Notes under the pieces: model-generated
Database searches by the model: none
Seen by the model: the letters and a program-made list of their open reading frames with translations, nothing else
Told to the model about the DNA's origin: nothing
Part shown: positions 50,602 through 62,925 of the stretch, piece by piece
Numbering within the stretch: the stretch's first letter is position 1
Layout: each line of letters opens with the position of its first letter
Origin: Acanthaster planci
Taxonomy: Eukaryota > Echinodermata > Asteroidea > Valvatida > Acanthasteridae
Assembly (NCBI RefSeq): GCF_001949145.1
Contig: NW_019091362.1
Location: 1,076,328-1,140,327 of the forward strand
DNA: 64,000 nucleotides
Direction: 5' to 3'
Made by a program: the position numbers and the translations under genes

Positions 50602-51070
50602 TTCTGGTTCGTAAGTGACTAGGTCATACACACGGCCCGGACGCGCCACGATTTGCAAGCTCCAATCGAACGATCGCCGAAGTTGCGCGCTAACTTCCAG
50701 TTCCATGTTTCCGTGTAAACGGCGATCAACGCATGTAACTCTATGGCCGTTTTCCTTATACTCAACTTCGTCTCCGTCTCAGGCTACGTTCCCAACTCAG
50801 GCTTCGTCCCCGAAACCAATCCCCGATTGAGGCCTGCAGCGTTTAAATCAAATTGGATTACTGTAAGTTTTTGCTCTCTTGCATCTTATTTGATGTTTTG
50901 TGGCACCATTAGACTACTTAGTGCGTTTACAGCTTCAAAGTCAGGGAGTAAAAAACAGTTGAAGCCTGAAACGGAGCCGAAGTTGAGTATTGGAAAACGG
51001 CCTATGTGCAGTGCATGTAAAGTGGGCGTGGTAAAACTGAAGTGACGTCTCACTTACGAACCCGTAATAA
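50602..51070. mobile_element. CpG-rich fold-back element
   Basis: Outer ends GGTTCGTAAGTGA (50607) and its inverse (about 51051-51063) are inverted. Inner arms 50740-50790 and 50965-51010 pair through GGCCGTTTTCC and ACTCAAC. CpG density is visibly higher than the surroundings, for example GGCCCGGACGCGCC. Open frames across it are incidental. Confidence 0.65.
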
Positions 51071-51120
51071 TAACACGCTCGAGCATGGACGGGGCAAAGT
51101 GGAAATGGGGCGAAGTGGGG

Positions 51121-51279
51121 ATAAGCCATATCGCAAATACTGCATGGGTGATTTTGCACAATAGCAGAAAAGCATTGTGGGAAGGAAAAAGGAGCAAACA
51201 TCGCCCCTTTTTGCCTTCCTACAATGCTTTTTTTACCATTTTGCAAAATCACCCATTCAGTATTTGCGATAAGGCTTAT
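51121..51279. repeat. Near-perfect long hairpin (~72-bp stem)
   Basis: Left arm 51121-51192 (ATAAGCCATATCGCAAATAC) pairs with right arm 51206-51279 with few mismatches, leaving a loop of about 14 bases. It follows GGGGCAAAGTGGAAATGGGG, a phrase whose inverse also appears near 49325-49360, so it may be part of a repeat family. Confidence 0.85.
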
Positions 51280-51542
51280 GTTACGCATCCTCCGCCTGGA
51301 CGGAGGATGTCTCACTACTTCATTGACAACAGTTCTTAAGTTCGATTCGTGGACGATTCTTATCTTGTTTACCTTCACTAAATCACCACCAGACCACAGA
51401 GTTACGAAGGGCTATGCGTCAACGCCATGTCCATGGAAACTAACCCTAAACATCAACAGCGTGCAATGTGCATGCACATACTGTAACATTACCAGGCCTC
51501 CACATGATATCACTGACGACGCCAACCCAGTGACTTCCTATG

Positions 51543-51836
51543 TTAAGTAGCGCCCTCTAGCTGTGCCATTAATCCACTTTTGAGGGATTGCTCTGAGCTA
51601 CGATTGGCTTCAAGTCCGCCAACGTGGGAAAACTTGACCCATTTTATCCACTCGCGCGTCGTTGCTTTGTACTGCCTCGGGGCACCAGCAACTTTGGAGC
51701 GATCCTTGTAATTAATAATAGTCCATGAAAGAAAGGTCATCAGACGGTTCATTTCATGGGACACAAAGTAGGTCAGTGGGTCAACCGAATCTCTTTCACT
51801 CTGTGCCAGCATTTCACCCGTGATATACTCGAGCAC
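51543..51836 (-). CDS. Possible internal exon of an unknown gene
   Basis: An open frame whose likely exon begins after an AACAG acceptor near 51831, reading VLEYITGEMLAQSERDSVDP, then LTYFVSHEMNRLMTFLSWTI and NYKDRSKVAG. The composition resembles a folded protein better than other open frames here. I do not recognise the family, and no strong donor is obvious. The last third overlaps sequence with no coding look. It may be chance. Confidence 0.25.
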   Translation of the reverse strand: MLEYITGEMLAQSERDSVDPLTYFVSHEMNRLMTFLSWTIINYKDRSKVAGAPRQYKATTREWIKWVKFSHVGGLEANRSSEQSLKSGLMAQLEGAT

Positions 51837-53998
51837 TGCTGTTTACATTTTAACTGTTGAACCTGTGGCTGTTCACCGACACTTTTGTACTTGTTTGGTT
51901 GCACTACACTGTCCAGAAAAGTTGGAATTTAAACTGAGACAGAGCAAGATAACGGGACGGAGTGGGCCTACTGCATTCCCGCGCAGTCACGCTTGCTTTT
52001 GTTTTAGAAAGCGTTCGTCGTAGGCAAAGTGCAGACTGGAATCGTGTGTAGCCTATGGTGGACAGAAGGCAACTGAAGTTAAGCAGTGAGTTTTTATGTT
52101 TATGTCAAACACAAATTTTTAAGTTTGTACAATGAGAAAAGACGGTATAGGTGCTGCCTATATTTTTAGGACGAATATGGGCTGACTGGGCAAGCCGAAC
52201 TTTTGTTAGCAAATTTCTCTACATTTTGATACGTAAATATTTTTCAATACCTAGGCCTAGCTACAGACTACAGTAGGCTAATTTAAATGCCAAACTTTGG
52301 GCGGGGGATATTTTCTTTCTGAGGTATAATCTCAGATTACATTTAATAAAGCTGATCGTGTTCAAATTGAATTGATCTCTTTGAACATGTTGAAAGAATT
52401 TTACAAACTGATTCATTAAAACCTGTTTTTACAGTCATTGACAGTGTTTGAGTTTAAAGATGCAGTAAAATGTTTAAAATTCTTAAAGGTGTAATTGTGA
52501 CATTGTGTAGTATTTTAAAATTCTGTGTAACTCTTTTGAGTTGTATCTCTGTACATGAACCACTTCAAAAAGTGTTTTTACAGTAAGTGGGCCTATGCAA
52601 TCAAAAATTAAACTCAGTCTAAAAAATACTTTATAAAAGTTTATCCCATATGTTTGTGCTTTAAATTTTATTTGAAATCATTGTTTAAAGCAAGTCACTC
52701 TTTTGAATACCACTTGGCAACCTGTGCACAAACTCTAGGAAACTGGTCTGAAAATTCAAAGTGTTTTCTGTGTGAATATTTAAATATGTTCAGTGCTAAA
52801 TGTGACCTTTAAAGTCATGTTGTTACTTTCAGATGGCTAATAGGTACATGTAAATGTTAGTAAAAATTAGTGCCGTCATCAGTAGATAAAATTCTTTCCC
52901 CAAAAGTGTGTTGCAGCTTGTATGATTTCTTCTATCAAATGATGGATGATAATTACAGGTCCTGGTTCCATGAGGCAGTTGGCGTCCCTAAATATCGAAA
53001 CATTGAGTATACTCCCGGTTCTTTTCAGAACCACGCATACAGTGTACATGTACTCATAAGAGAAATATTCCTTCGCATGGTGCTACTGCAAGCCTTTCCA
53101 CCTATTGCTGTCTTTCACCAGGAATAGCCTGAAATTCCATCTAAATATGTTCAACAAAAAAAACAAAACAAGACCAAAAAACCTAAGCTGATAACAAGCT
53201 TTGTTAAAAGAAGAACAATATTTCTTTAATTAGTCTGAAATTTACCAATTAAAACTATTACTTGAAAGAAATCTTGCATGGCGTCAATGGAAGTTCCTTT
53301 GTCAAGTAAAGTTTCAGTTAAAATAGGGGAGAAACACAGCACTGTGATTTAATAAAACTTATCTCTGACTGAAAGCCAACTTAACTGAGGAGTTGGGTCA
53401 TGGATAGACACTAAATAATCAACAACTATAGCTGTGAATGGAATGGGGCTTTTTGTTGGTGTTGGTTTGATTTGTGGTGCTGAATCCTTTTCAGTAAATT
53501 ATGCCAGTGAAATTGTTTGTTGTATGCAGAGAAATTTTGTGGCAATTTTACACATAGTATATACACAGTAGGGTACATGTACACAAACACATATGCTGAA
53601 AAAATAGCTGCTACTCCGTACATGTATGCAGCTGAAACCGACAGAACTTCTTGTACAGGCACTATGTTGAACTTCTTATAAATTTAAGAGTCTTAGTTCC
53701 TGGAATTGTTAATCAATGGCACCGGTGCTGGAAATGTAAAAGATCTCATAGAATTGTTGCTAACCACATCCTACATGTTCATGTACACACATTTCCCCCA
53801 AGGGTCACCAGAACAAAATCAAATTTGCAAGGTTCAAGCGAACAGTGGATGGGCTACACTGGGCACTACACTTTTTTAGCAATAAAACCTCAGTTTCTGA
53901 TGGTATACAAAAGGCCTGCAATGTGTGGTCGTTTTTGACGAGGGCTTTAATTTGATTGATATCTTATGCATGTTTTCCCATTTTCCTTCTTACCCTTA

Positions 53999-54184
53999 TC
54001 AATATTGAGAACCACCCAATATTGAGAACCACCCAATATTGAGAACCACCCAATATTGAGAACCACCCAATATTGAGAACCACCCAATATTGAGAACCAC
54101 CCAATATTGAGAACCACCCAATATTGAGAACCACCCAATATTGAGAACCACCCAATATTGAGAACAACCCAATATTGAGAACCA
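53999..54184. repeat. 17-bp minisatellite, about 11 copies
   Basis: The unit is AATATTGAGAACCACCC, almost invariant, with one AACAACCC variant near the end. All three minus frames are open through it because 17 is not a multiple of three, producing repeated WFSILGGSQYWVVLNIG in each. Low divergence suggests recent expansion. Confidence 0.97.
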
Positions 54185-54466
54185 TATATCCCATTCAAGT
54201 TTAATATGTGCTACATGTACATGTATACACGCTCTACCACCTGTAGTTTGTGCAGAGACTTTGTAGTACAGCAGCATTGTGCAACATTGCTCTGCCAAAT
54301 CCAAAGTTGTAATTTTGGTCATCATAATTAGAGAAACATACAATGATTTGGTGACATTTTGGATGATTTATGGTTCTTAATGGGGCTCGTCAAAATGTGA
54401 CATACATGTACATGCGCCAGGGATTTCCGTATTATCTGCCTCTCTCTTTTCCCCTTTTATTCTCAG

Positions 54467-54617
54467 ATAGAGTCAACGTTTTGTGACAGGCGACGAGAAA
54501 TATAACTGCAGTATCTACATCAAAAATTCTTGTTTTGGTGGAAACGAAAATTGTAAAGCTTGAAACATAAGACTATGGAATGGGAGTCTAGAGATCGTGT
54601 GGGATCAGGTGTACTAG
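54467..54617 (+). CDS. Possible start-codon exon of an unknown gene
   Basis: An acceptor-like TTATTCTCAG ends at about 54466. ATG at 54575 opens MEWESRDRVGSGVL, and a strong donor GTAAGT begins at 54618. A candidate next exon after CTTTCTTCAG at 56092 continues the frame only to a stop at 56139-56141. The gene, if real, is not identified. Confidence 0.22.
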
Positions 54618-57600
54618 GTAAGTTTATTCAGATTTGGCGTGATTTTCGTATGAATGGTTATTTTCTGCGTTAGTATGTTCTAACTTCAGGTAGGCCCACT
54701 ATTGTCTGCACAGTTGGGCCTGACCAACTTTGAGAAAAAGAGTATGTGCAAGCAATATGTCATAGAATTGTGCTGAAGATGAAATAAGAAAAATAAGGAA
54801 AAAGAAACCAGTATAAAGTAAGAAAAAGATTGATTTTGAAAAGAAGTCAGAGGAGAGCAGGCAGTGATTTCAGTAATGAGGATGTGATATTTATACGTTT
54901 AAACATTTAAACGAAAAAAGTTCAAAACATGTTTACAGATTTTCCAAAACATTTCAGTGGAACCTGTTTATTTCCAGGTTTGACAGAGTTCATTTCAAAC
55001 AGTTCAAATAAATTTGATCCTCCTAGTGGCATGTAGTGATTTTTTCCCTTTCTGCGTCCACCCACCTTTTGGGGGGGGAAAATTGAATTTAAAGCAAGAC
55101 ACATTTCTTTCATGTATTTTGAATGCCCCAGCATTGATCTACATTTCATACACTGGGCTGATCATGCACATTGTTGAGCTACATGTATAATACCAAGGTA
55201 GGTGTCAGCACCCTCTATAAAGTGTTGGCCAAACATTTAAATGTATAATTGCATGGTAGTTGACAGTTCTTCTTAACATTTATCAGATGTAGATTCCCTT
55301 CTTTGGTTAGTAATGAAGCAATCATTTGTTAAAACCATTTTGAAAACAGCTCAACTCTTGCAGTATAATGTGCTCTTTTTATATTCAATTCTGCTAAATA
55401 ACCACAGTTGGGCATGTCCAACTGTGTCGACAAAGTTGGATGTGCCCCAAGTATAAAAGGCATCCTTTTATACCAGAATGCCCCCAAGCACTTCCGCTTC
55501 CAACCGTCCCGGATTTGGCAAAACCCACCACCATGCAGAAAACCATCAACACATTCCCTCTTACTTGGAATTTTCAAGGGCCACCCAGCCCAGAACACTA
55601 GTGGCTTGGCCGTAAGTTTCTCCATCCTTCAAGGAGTCTTGAAGGATCTGACAAAATGAAAGTTTGGCAGTTACCGTAGGAGAGGATACAATGTACATTT
55701 TACTATAGAGGGTTTACACTGCAGCCATGTTGCTGGCCAGTGCTTTTGTTCCATAGGGTTTGCACAATGGAGGTTTCCCTGTGGAACAAAAGAACTGCCC
55801 TGCACAAGGTTTGGGTTGCCATGATTGTCACAGTCTGTCACTGCATGTGATACATAACTGCAAGTTTCTAGATTAGTCAGTTGATATTTGAAAGCAAGTC
55901 ATAGTTTCTGAGTGCGTGATGAATTCACTGGTGTGTAAGTTTCTGTATGAATACATCAAAGTAAAATTAACCTGATTTCTTTTTTGAATTAAAAATCTGT
56001 CACAAAGCTTTTAAAGTGAACTTTGCAGATTTTTTTCTAACAGTGTTTTCTCCAGTTTTTGTTTTGTTTGTTTTTCTTTGCCTTTCTTCAGACATTCAAT
56101 ACAGACTTGAATTCATGGATAATGCGAAGATTGGACAGTAAACATGGACATGTATATCTTTTTTATACTGGAACATTGTACATAAGTTAAGATTGCATTT
56201 CCATCCATATTTGTACATGTATGTGTATTTCAAATTTGAAAATTGCTTCTTCTTTTTTAGACACTTAAGAAAATCATCAAGATACAAAGATTTGTGTATT
56301 TCAGGCACTGGGAATCTGTGCCGGAATGCTAGGTTATTGTAAGTCATGAAGGTGAGCAGCCTTTGTGGTCAGGTGACCCATTTCAATAATATTTGTTTAC
56401 AGGGAGGAATAATAACCCCAAACTGAGTGACCCTAGTTCACCACTTTTGTTTTGTTTTGTAAGATAACAGCCGTGACACAGATGAACATTGCATTGTGTA
56501 AAGCTTTATCAGTGGCAATGCCTTTGCAGTAACCGAGTTAGATATGCACGTACATGTACATGTACATACGTGTACATGTACGTAAATACTTCACAAGTAC
56601 ATTTATGGAAGCTGCTCTCAGAATTTTTCTGTGAATTTTTGATAGGCTCTAGTCATACAATATTAAAAGCGTGATAACAGACTGAAGGAGCAGTTCAGAG
56701 ATTGAATCTCATGCAAATTTCTCGGGCATATAGTACCTGTACTTAGCATCTGACTTCCAGGCGTACATGAACCGGTATTTACCCATGGATCCCAAAGTTC
56801 CTTTTTTACCAGAAAACACTCTTTTCTGAGAGATTATGGCAAAGGTTTCCCTGATCCTCCATCTGAATTGACATATGTTAGGCATGTCAAATCTGCATTC
56901 ATGTGCATGTATGCATACACATTGTGGACTGATGTACCAGTACTAGCATGCAACTTCCTGAAATGTAGTCTCCACTCCTTCGAAGAATAGTCAAGACCTT
57001 ATAACCGAACATTACTTTGTTATTTAGTAGTTTTATGTGATGACGGATGTGTCTTTGTACTGGCCATGTTTGTCCAGACTACCTGTACGTACGGTGTACT
57101 TTTGCGTAGAGGCACACAATAACTAGCAACCTATATGTACATGTACATGTACTGGTAATCTCACAAGTCTGTTGATCAAACCAACAAATATTCTAAATAC
57201 CTTGCACATTAATGATTAACTGTACATAACAGTGCCACTATCACTAAATTAATGTCCTGAATTTATCTACACCTTTGTTGTCATTTTTCTACCATCACAG
57301 CGGCCTAGAAAGAATGACCCTGTCACCCCCACAATTAGGAAAGGAAACAAGTGTGGCTATTTATTTCACTGATTGACAGAGTGATCAGAAAAAAACTGAG
57401 ATACAGAGTCAACCAAAATTGCTTACCTTTTATAGAATTGTTTATTTTGTTTTTGCAACAAAATGAACTCACGCTGAGTCAAATTTATGCCCCCAAAATA
57501 AACTGTCTGAATCGTTACCCAAACATACATACATGTACTGTGTGCTGGTATGTACAGTACATGGGCTTGTCCAAAACACAGACATGACCTACTATAGGTG

Positions 57601-58424
57601 TATACTCCTTTTGTCTAGACTCAGTGAGAATGGAGTCCTTCTTTTGAAACCCATAGTGGTGTAAACTCCACTTTTTAAATTGTTTATTATTTAGGTTTCT
57701 GAATCTTTTTTTTCTGCTTATACCCTTCAGGAGCTCACTTCTCAAAAACTGATATAACAGTACCGGTACATGTAAATTTAGGGGCGTGTACCTGAACCCT
57801 CTAAAAATCAGCCTGACTTCTGTATTAAATCGTGTTGCTCATTTTGCACTCCAACAAAATGGAGCATAAAGCCTTTGTAGGTGAAAAGCATGATGGCTTG
57901 GTTTCAGTGAGCTCAATGGATTGAAATGATTTACATCCCGTAAAGGTAAATTTTTTAATGAATCCACCGCACTGCAGTGCACGCAGAGGGTTAAAAAGTT
58001 AACAGGAATATTGTTTGCCGACCCGAAGTACCGTGAATGCTGTTACCAAACTTTGAGCGCCCTTGGAAACAATTGTATTGCTGCTTCATGTTCTGAAATT
58101 TTAATGGGTATTGTCGATGAACTTTTCACAATTGTTCATGCTTTTTTCCCACGCCATTGCGACGTTTACTGGGTCAAGGCATTGCCGGATCATTGTTATT
58201 CTTCCTTTGGGTGTGCGTGTTGTGTTTCTTGTTCCCATCAGAAAAAGCAAACTGGAAAAGGAAATAGTTGAAGGATGGTATTGTGAAACAATCCCCTGAA
58301 GCAGTTTTGTGCCACAGGAATTATTTTTCATGTATCACTTGAAATCAGTATACAGTAAATCAGGCTCAATTATCTTTAAAATGTACACTTATAAACCTTT
58401 GTAACAATGAAGCATTTAATCTAC

Positions 58425-58963
58425 TTAAAGAGCACCTCTAAGGAAAAGCGTGTTTTGTCTGATTTTATCTGTTCAAATGAATATGGAAGCATCCAAATCG
58501 AATGCAGTGTAATTTGTTTTCAGAGCTCAACTACATGTTTAACAAGTTAAACATGTTAAAAAGAGCTTTTTTTTCTATTTATGCCAAGATGCGAATTCTT
58601 AATGTAGATTGCATCATTCTGAGAAAACAAGGGGAACCCTCGCCCTGTGTTCGTAGTGGATAAACCCTCGTGCATGTAACAAATTGCATGTACCGGTACA
58701 TGTAGCCATTGTGTGTAGCCATTGTTTGGCATGCATAAGGGTTTATCCACTACAAACACAGGGCAAGGGTTCATTTTCTCTCTTTTCTCAGAATGATGCA
58801 AGCTACATTCAGAATTAGCATCTTGGCACAGAAAAAAAGCCCTTTTAGCTTGAAATAGTTGAGCTCTGTAGACAAATGACACTGCATTCGATTTGGATGC
58901 TTCCATATTTATTTGAACAGATAAAATCAGAGAAAACATGTTGTCCATAGAGGCGCTCTTTAA
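58425..58963. mobile_element. 539-bp long-arm palindrome bounded by TTAA
   Basis: Left arm 58425-58676 and right arm 58730-58963 are imperfect reverse complements, sharing GTAGTGGATAAACCCT, ATGCAGTG and GAATATGGAAGCATCC-type blocks. Both ends read TTAA followed inward by AGAGC. A duplicated TTAA is the target site of piggyBac transposons, so a piggyBac-mobilised fold-back is possible. No protein is encoded. Confidence 0.85.
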
Positions 58964-59379
58964 AATATAATGTACTGTACAAATGTAGTATGTAGTTTAA
59001 AATAATGGTACAGTGCAGGACTGCATTGGACCAAAGGGGAGGCTACATGTGTGAAGATATGACACTCTAGGAATAACACTCTAGCCTTACACTTCTCAAA
59101 AATAAGTGAATAAGTTGTTTTTTTTACAAGTTTCTGAGCAATGAAGATGTTTCATACTGTTGCCCATTTTGGTCATACATGTGTTTACGTGGAGTCACTT
59201 CCACACCACCGAGTTGTGTTCCACAAACTGAACTTTTTTCCAAAGGGGATTTCCTGTAAACTTTAAGTGAACCCAGAAATGTCTGGACCTGTATCCTCCT
59301 CTCATTATTCCCTGAAGCATTTATGTTATTTCCCTTTTGAATGTACTCAGTCCTGCATGTATACATCTACCTCCATAAG

Positions 59380-59456
59380 TATATGTACTGAGTAGTACAT
59401 ACATTGTACATGTACATTACATGTATGTACATGTACATGCACATTACATGTACAGT
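59380..59456. repeat. ACATGTAC-rich simple repeat
   Basis: An imperfect run of TACATGTACAT units. The same palindromic motif recurs at about 705-730, 840-925, 1010-1040, 11808-11825, 16057-16075, 56545-56585, 57133-57155, 60100-60140 and 61278-61325. Confidence 0.85.
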
Positions 59457-60683
59457 GGTATAACCAAGTCATTTTTCTACAAAATAAGTTACAACTCATT
59501 TTACCACAAGTCAAGTAAAGTCACATGTCATGTGTTTTCCAAGTAAAGTCCCACATCCTAGGTCTTTTTTTTTCAAGCCTCTGTGTTGTTCAATTTGCAC
59601 ACTTTTTCTGACAACCTTTCTTGATGATGGGACCTTCATGAATAATGTTTCTCAAAATAGATTGACTGTCTGCTTAATTTTCCATTGCAACATATATTTG
59701 TATTTTGCTGACGAAACATTAATATTTATAATGAACACAGACAGTTTTGGTTTAGCGCATATAAAGTAAAGGATCTGGTTGTACATTATTTGGGCCAGTT
59801 TCAACAAATGTAATGTCAAGTTGTCAACAAGTCAAATTTAGTCAAGTAACAACTTGCAAGTCATTTTCTCCCAAGTCAAATCTTAATTTCAAAGCATTTT
59901 GACATGAGTTGTGAGTTCGAGTCAGCAATGCAAGTTGACAACTGTGCACATGTACATGTACTTGTAATTAGTCAATTACTCTGTTTATGTACATTATAAT
60001 TTACATGTGTCAGTACTGTACATGTAACATCCAGCACATGCATGCCTTTATCAACTCCAACTGAGTGATATTTGCTACTTAAGCAACCATGTATTAGAAA
60101 TAGTGTACATGTACATATACCTGTATGTACATGTACTAAGGTTTCCATACATAAAATACATTGTATCAAGGTGCTACAAGTGCAACATTTACATTTAGTT
60201 CTAAACTCTGGCTATGAACAAAAAACTGATTTTCTTGTCAAGCAATGTTCAGTGATCATGTGACTGTACGTTTTTGTGTACATGAGTACATGTACGTGCA
60301 AATACTCATGCAAATGTACCCGTAATTTTGCAAAACCGCTGAATATTTACTTGGGTGTCAGACATGGCATCAGCGGCATTCTGTTGTCACCCTAGCTAGT
60401 CTGTAATTGGTCGTCACCGGTGTAACTGTTAGGTTATAAGTCTGCGTTGGACATGTACCAGTACATAATAAAAACAAACCTGTCCATGTTCCGGGTACAT
60501 ATACAGATACATATATTGTGAATGACAGTATCATACATGTACATGTAGATCACGTGTTGTTCATCAACTGTTCATTAGCAGCAGCAGTAAGTTAAGCCTG
60601 GTTTCCATGTGGACGTAATAAGTTCAGAGAGCAACACAATCAAGATGCAAACTGCAACGCAGATACCGGTAAATGAAAATATG

Positions 60684-60983
60684 TCAAACCAAAGTGTCAC
60701 CAATAACCCAGACATACACAAGGCAGCCCCAGACAGATCGGCAATGTTGAGCCCAGTTCAACTTTGCCGACTGTCTGCGTGGAGTCGCTGAGTAGGCCAA
60801 TACAAAGACACACACTGTCATGACGGGTGCGGTACAATGTTCCTCTCTCTTAGTACCATTCATTTTGTCCATTTTTTCCTTATTACTAGCATATGCAGCC
60901 CCAATCGTCAACAAAACAGCAGAACATAAACAAATTCTATCAAACTGGAGTATCAGTTTGGCTACAAGAGGCGACATTGCCAT
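60684..60983 (-). CDS. Possible exon encoding a membrane-anchored N-terminus
   Basis: The frame begins MAMSPLVAKLILQFDRICLC followed by SAVLLTIGAAYASNKEK, a plausible single transmembrane or signal-anchor segment with a lysine-rich flank. TTTAATTTAG just upstream could be an acceptor. The frame after about residue 45 looks non-coding. No homologue comes to mind. Confidence 0.22.
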   Translation of the reverse strand: MAMSPLVAKLILQFDRICLCSAVLLTIGAAYASNKEKMDKMNGTKREEHCTAPVMTVCVFVLAYSATPRRQSAKLNWAQHCRSVWGCLVYVWVIGDTLV

Positions 60984-61905
60984 CTAAATTAAAGGCAGTT
61001 TATGTGAAAATTTCTGTGTGTCAGATGCCATTTTGTTTAACTTTCTTGGTGGAATAACGTCACACAGGGCCTCTGCCTCAACCGTCGGCGTTCGTTACGA
61101 CCTTATGGAAATCAGACTTAAGTTGTTGGTCTGTACCTCGCTTAGCAAACATCCTTAATTATATCAACAGCTGTTGTCTCACAATGACTTCATCGGACTT
61201 GAAGTGGGATTTATATCAGAGTGCAAACACCAGTGCAGTCATGCTGCAGTACTTGTAGCTGTACTGAAGGCCCAGATCCTACATGTATGTACATGTAAAT
61301 GGTCATGTACACATGTACATGTTCATGCACTGTTTGTCTGAGACTGATTGGTCCAGTCACTATTTATGTCCACGTTTCTTCAGTAAGGCGACTTAAATGA
61401 TTGCACCAGCGCACTGCGTTGTGAGCATCACTCTCTGGTAGACACTGCAAAGAGTGATGCTGACAATGCAGTGTACCCATACATGTAATGTACATGTGAT
61501 TCAACCAAAGAACCATGAAAGGCATGAAAAACCAGCCTCAGTGTTTTGTATTTAATTGGATCAGCAGTTTCAATCAACAATCGGTGTATAACATTGAGGT
61601 TTTATGCAGCTTGGAATGACATCACAATTTTGCTCATGAATATTGATATTCTCAGCATAAAAACCAATAAGCATCTGAATACCCTTTGAATAGAGAAACA
61701 AAATTTACAAATGAGGCAGATGGTATATCGAGACACAAAACTACATTTTAAAAGGTTTTATTTAAAAAACTGGTCTTCATACATGCAGTTGCAAGCCTGG
61801 ATCAAATCCTTAGTATGTTTCAAATGGACAGCTTAAGTTTTGGATGGGAAATGACTTGTACATGTATTTCGGTGCACAAGGGCCTGTAATTCTGTATTTA
61901 CATTT

Positions 61906-62153
61906 GGGTAATTCAAGAAATTAGGGGTCCATTGTTTTTGTGTCCCAGTCACACTAACATATGATTTTGTAAATTCAGCACACAATTTCTAATTTCCAAG
62001 AGTGATGAATTAATGCAAATTGCCTGACAAACAAATACAGTAGTAATAGTTTGAATTAATTCCAGTGATATTTCCATGTCAAATAACAAAGGTCAGACGT
62101 AACAGGGACACGAAAATGTCACACTTTTGGACCCCTAATTTCTGGAATTACCC
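61906..62153 (-). mobile_element. MITE family copy C
   Basis: Opens GGGTAATTCAAGAAATTAGG and ends GACCCCTAATTTCTGGAATT then ACCC. It is 248 bp, in the inverse orientation to copy B, and flanked by ATTT at 61902-61905 and 62154-62157. The interior shares CCAAGAGTGATGAATTAATG with copy A and, reversed, with copy B. Confidence 0.88.
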
Positions 62154-62925
62154 ATTTAATGTGGGAATGAAAGCATAATCAAAGAACACAAACCAACTGA
62201 TAAAGCAGTTGAGTTTTCCAGGTCAGTTCAGCTAGCCGTCTCAAATCTGTTCTTTTTTTTGGGGGGGGGCTGTTGGCGCCAGGACTCCAGGACATTGGGT
62301 CAAGGCTAAGCAGGTCATGTTTAATTAAATATGGGTACCGTAGTTCCAGTGAAACCAATTCAAAAAGTGTCTTTGTTCCTGGGATTTCCGGTTGATATAC
62401 AGCATCTGTAGAGCCTGCTACTACATGTACATTGTAAATTGGGGCTAATTTTGGCATTGGACGTACCGTAGTCCTACTGTGGTGTGTAGACCATTCACCA
62501 ACACAGGTCCAGCTGATATACATGTACATTCATGACAATTATGCATGTATGAGTCCCAAGCTGGACCAAGAGAGGGCGCAATTTTCCTGGCACCGGAGGC
62601 TCCCATGGTTGGAACTGCACTGTGTTGATTCCTGAACGGCAATGAAATGCATGCATTATGGTCTGGTCACTGCCAACAAACTGAACACCCCCTCCCCTAC
62701 CAATATGGCTCTTTTCAACTGATGAGGGGGTGCTTCTGCTCAAAGCGCATTTTGGTCCATCTGTACCTTCATCATTTTGTTGCTGGGTACAAACGATATA
62801 GCTGATGCATCTGACTAAATTCAGTTTGTAGTTAGCCTCCATGAGCTGTAACTCGCTATACTGTAACCAAACTAGGCAATATGAACAACTATGACCCAAG
62901 CTGGATATGTGGTGCACTCTGACTG

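Noticed and set aside
53947-54343. Repeat protein with WFSILGGSQYWVVLNIG units
   Set aside because: The same peptide appears in all three minus frames because the DNA unit is 17 bp, so it is not coding.
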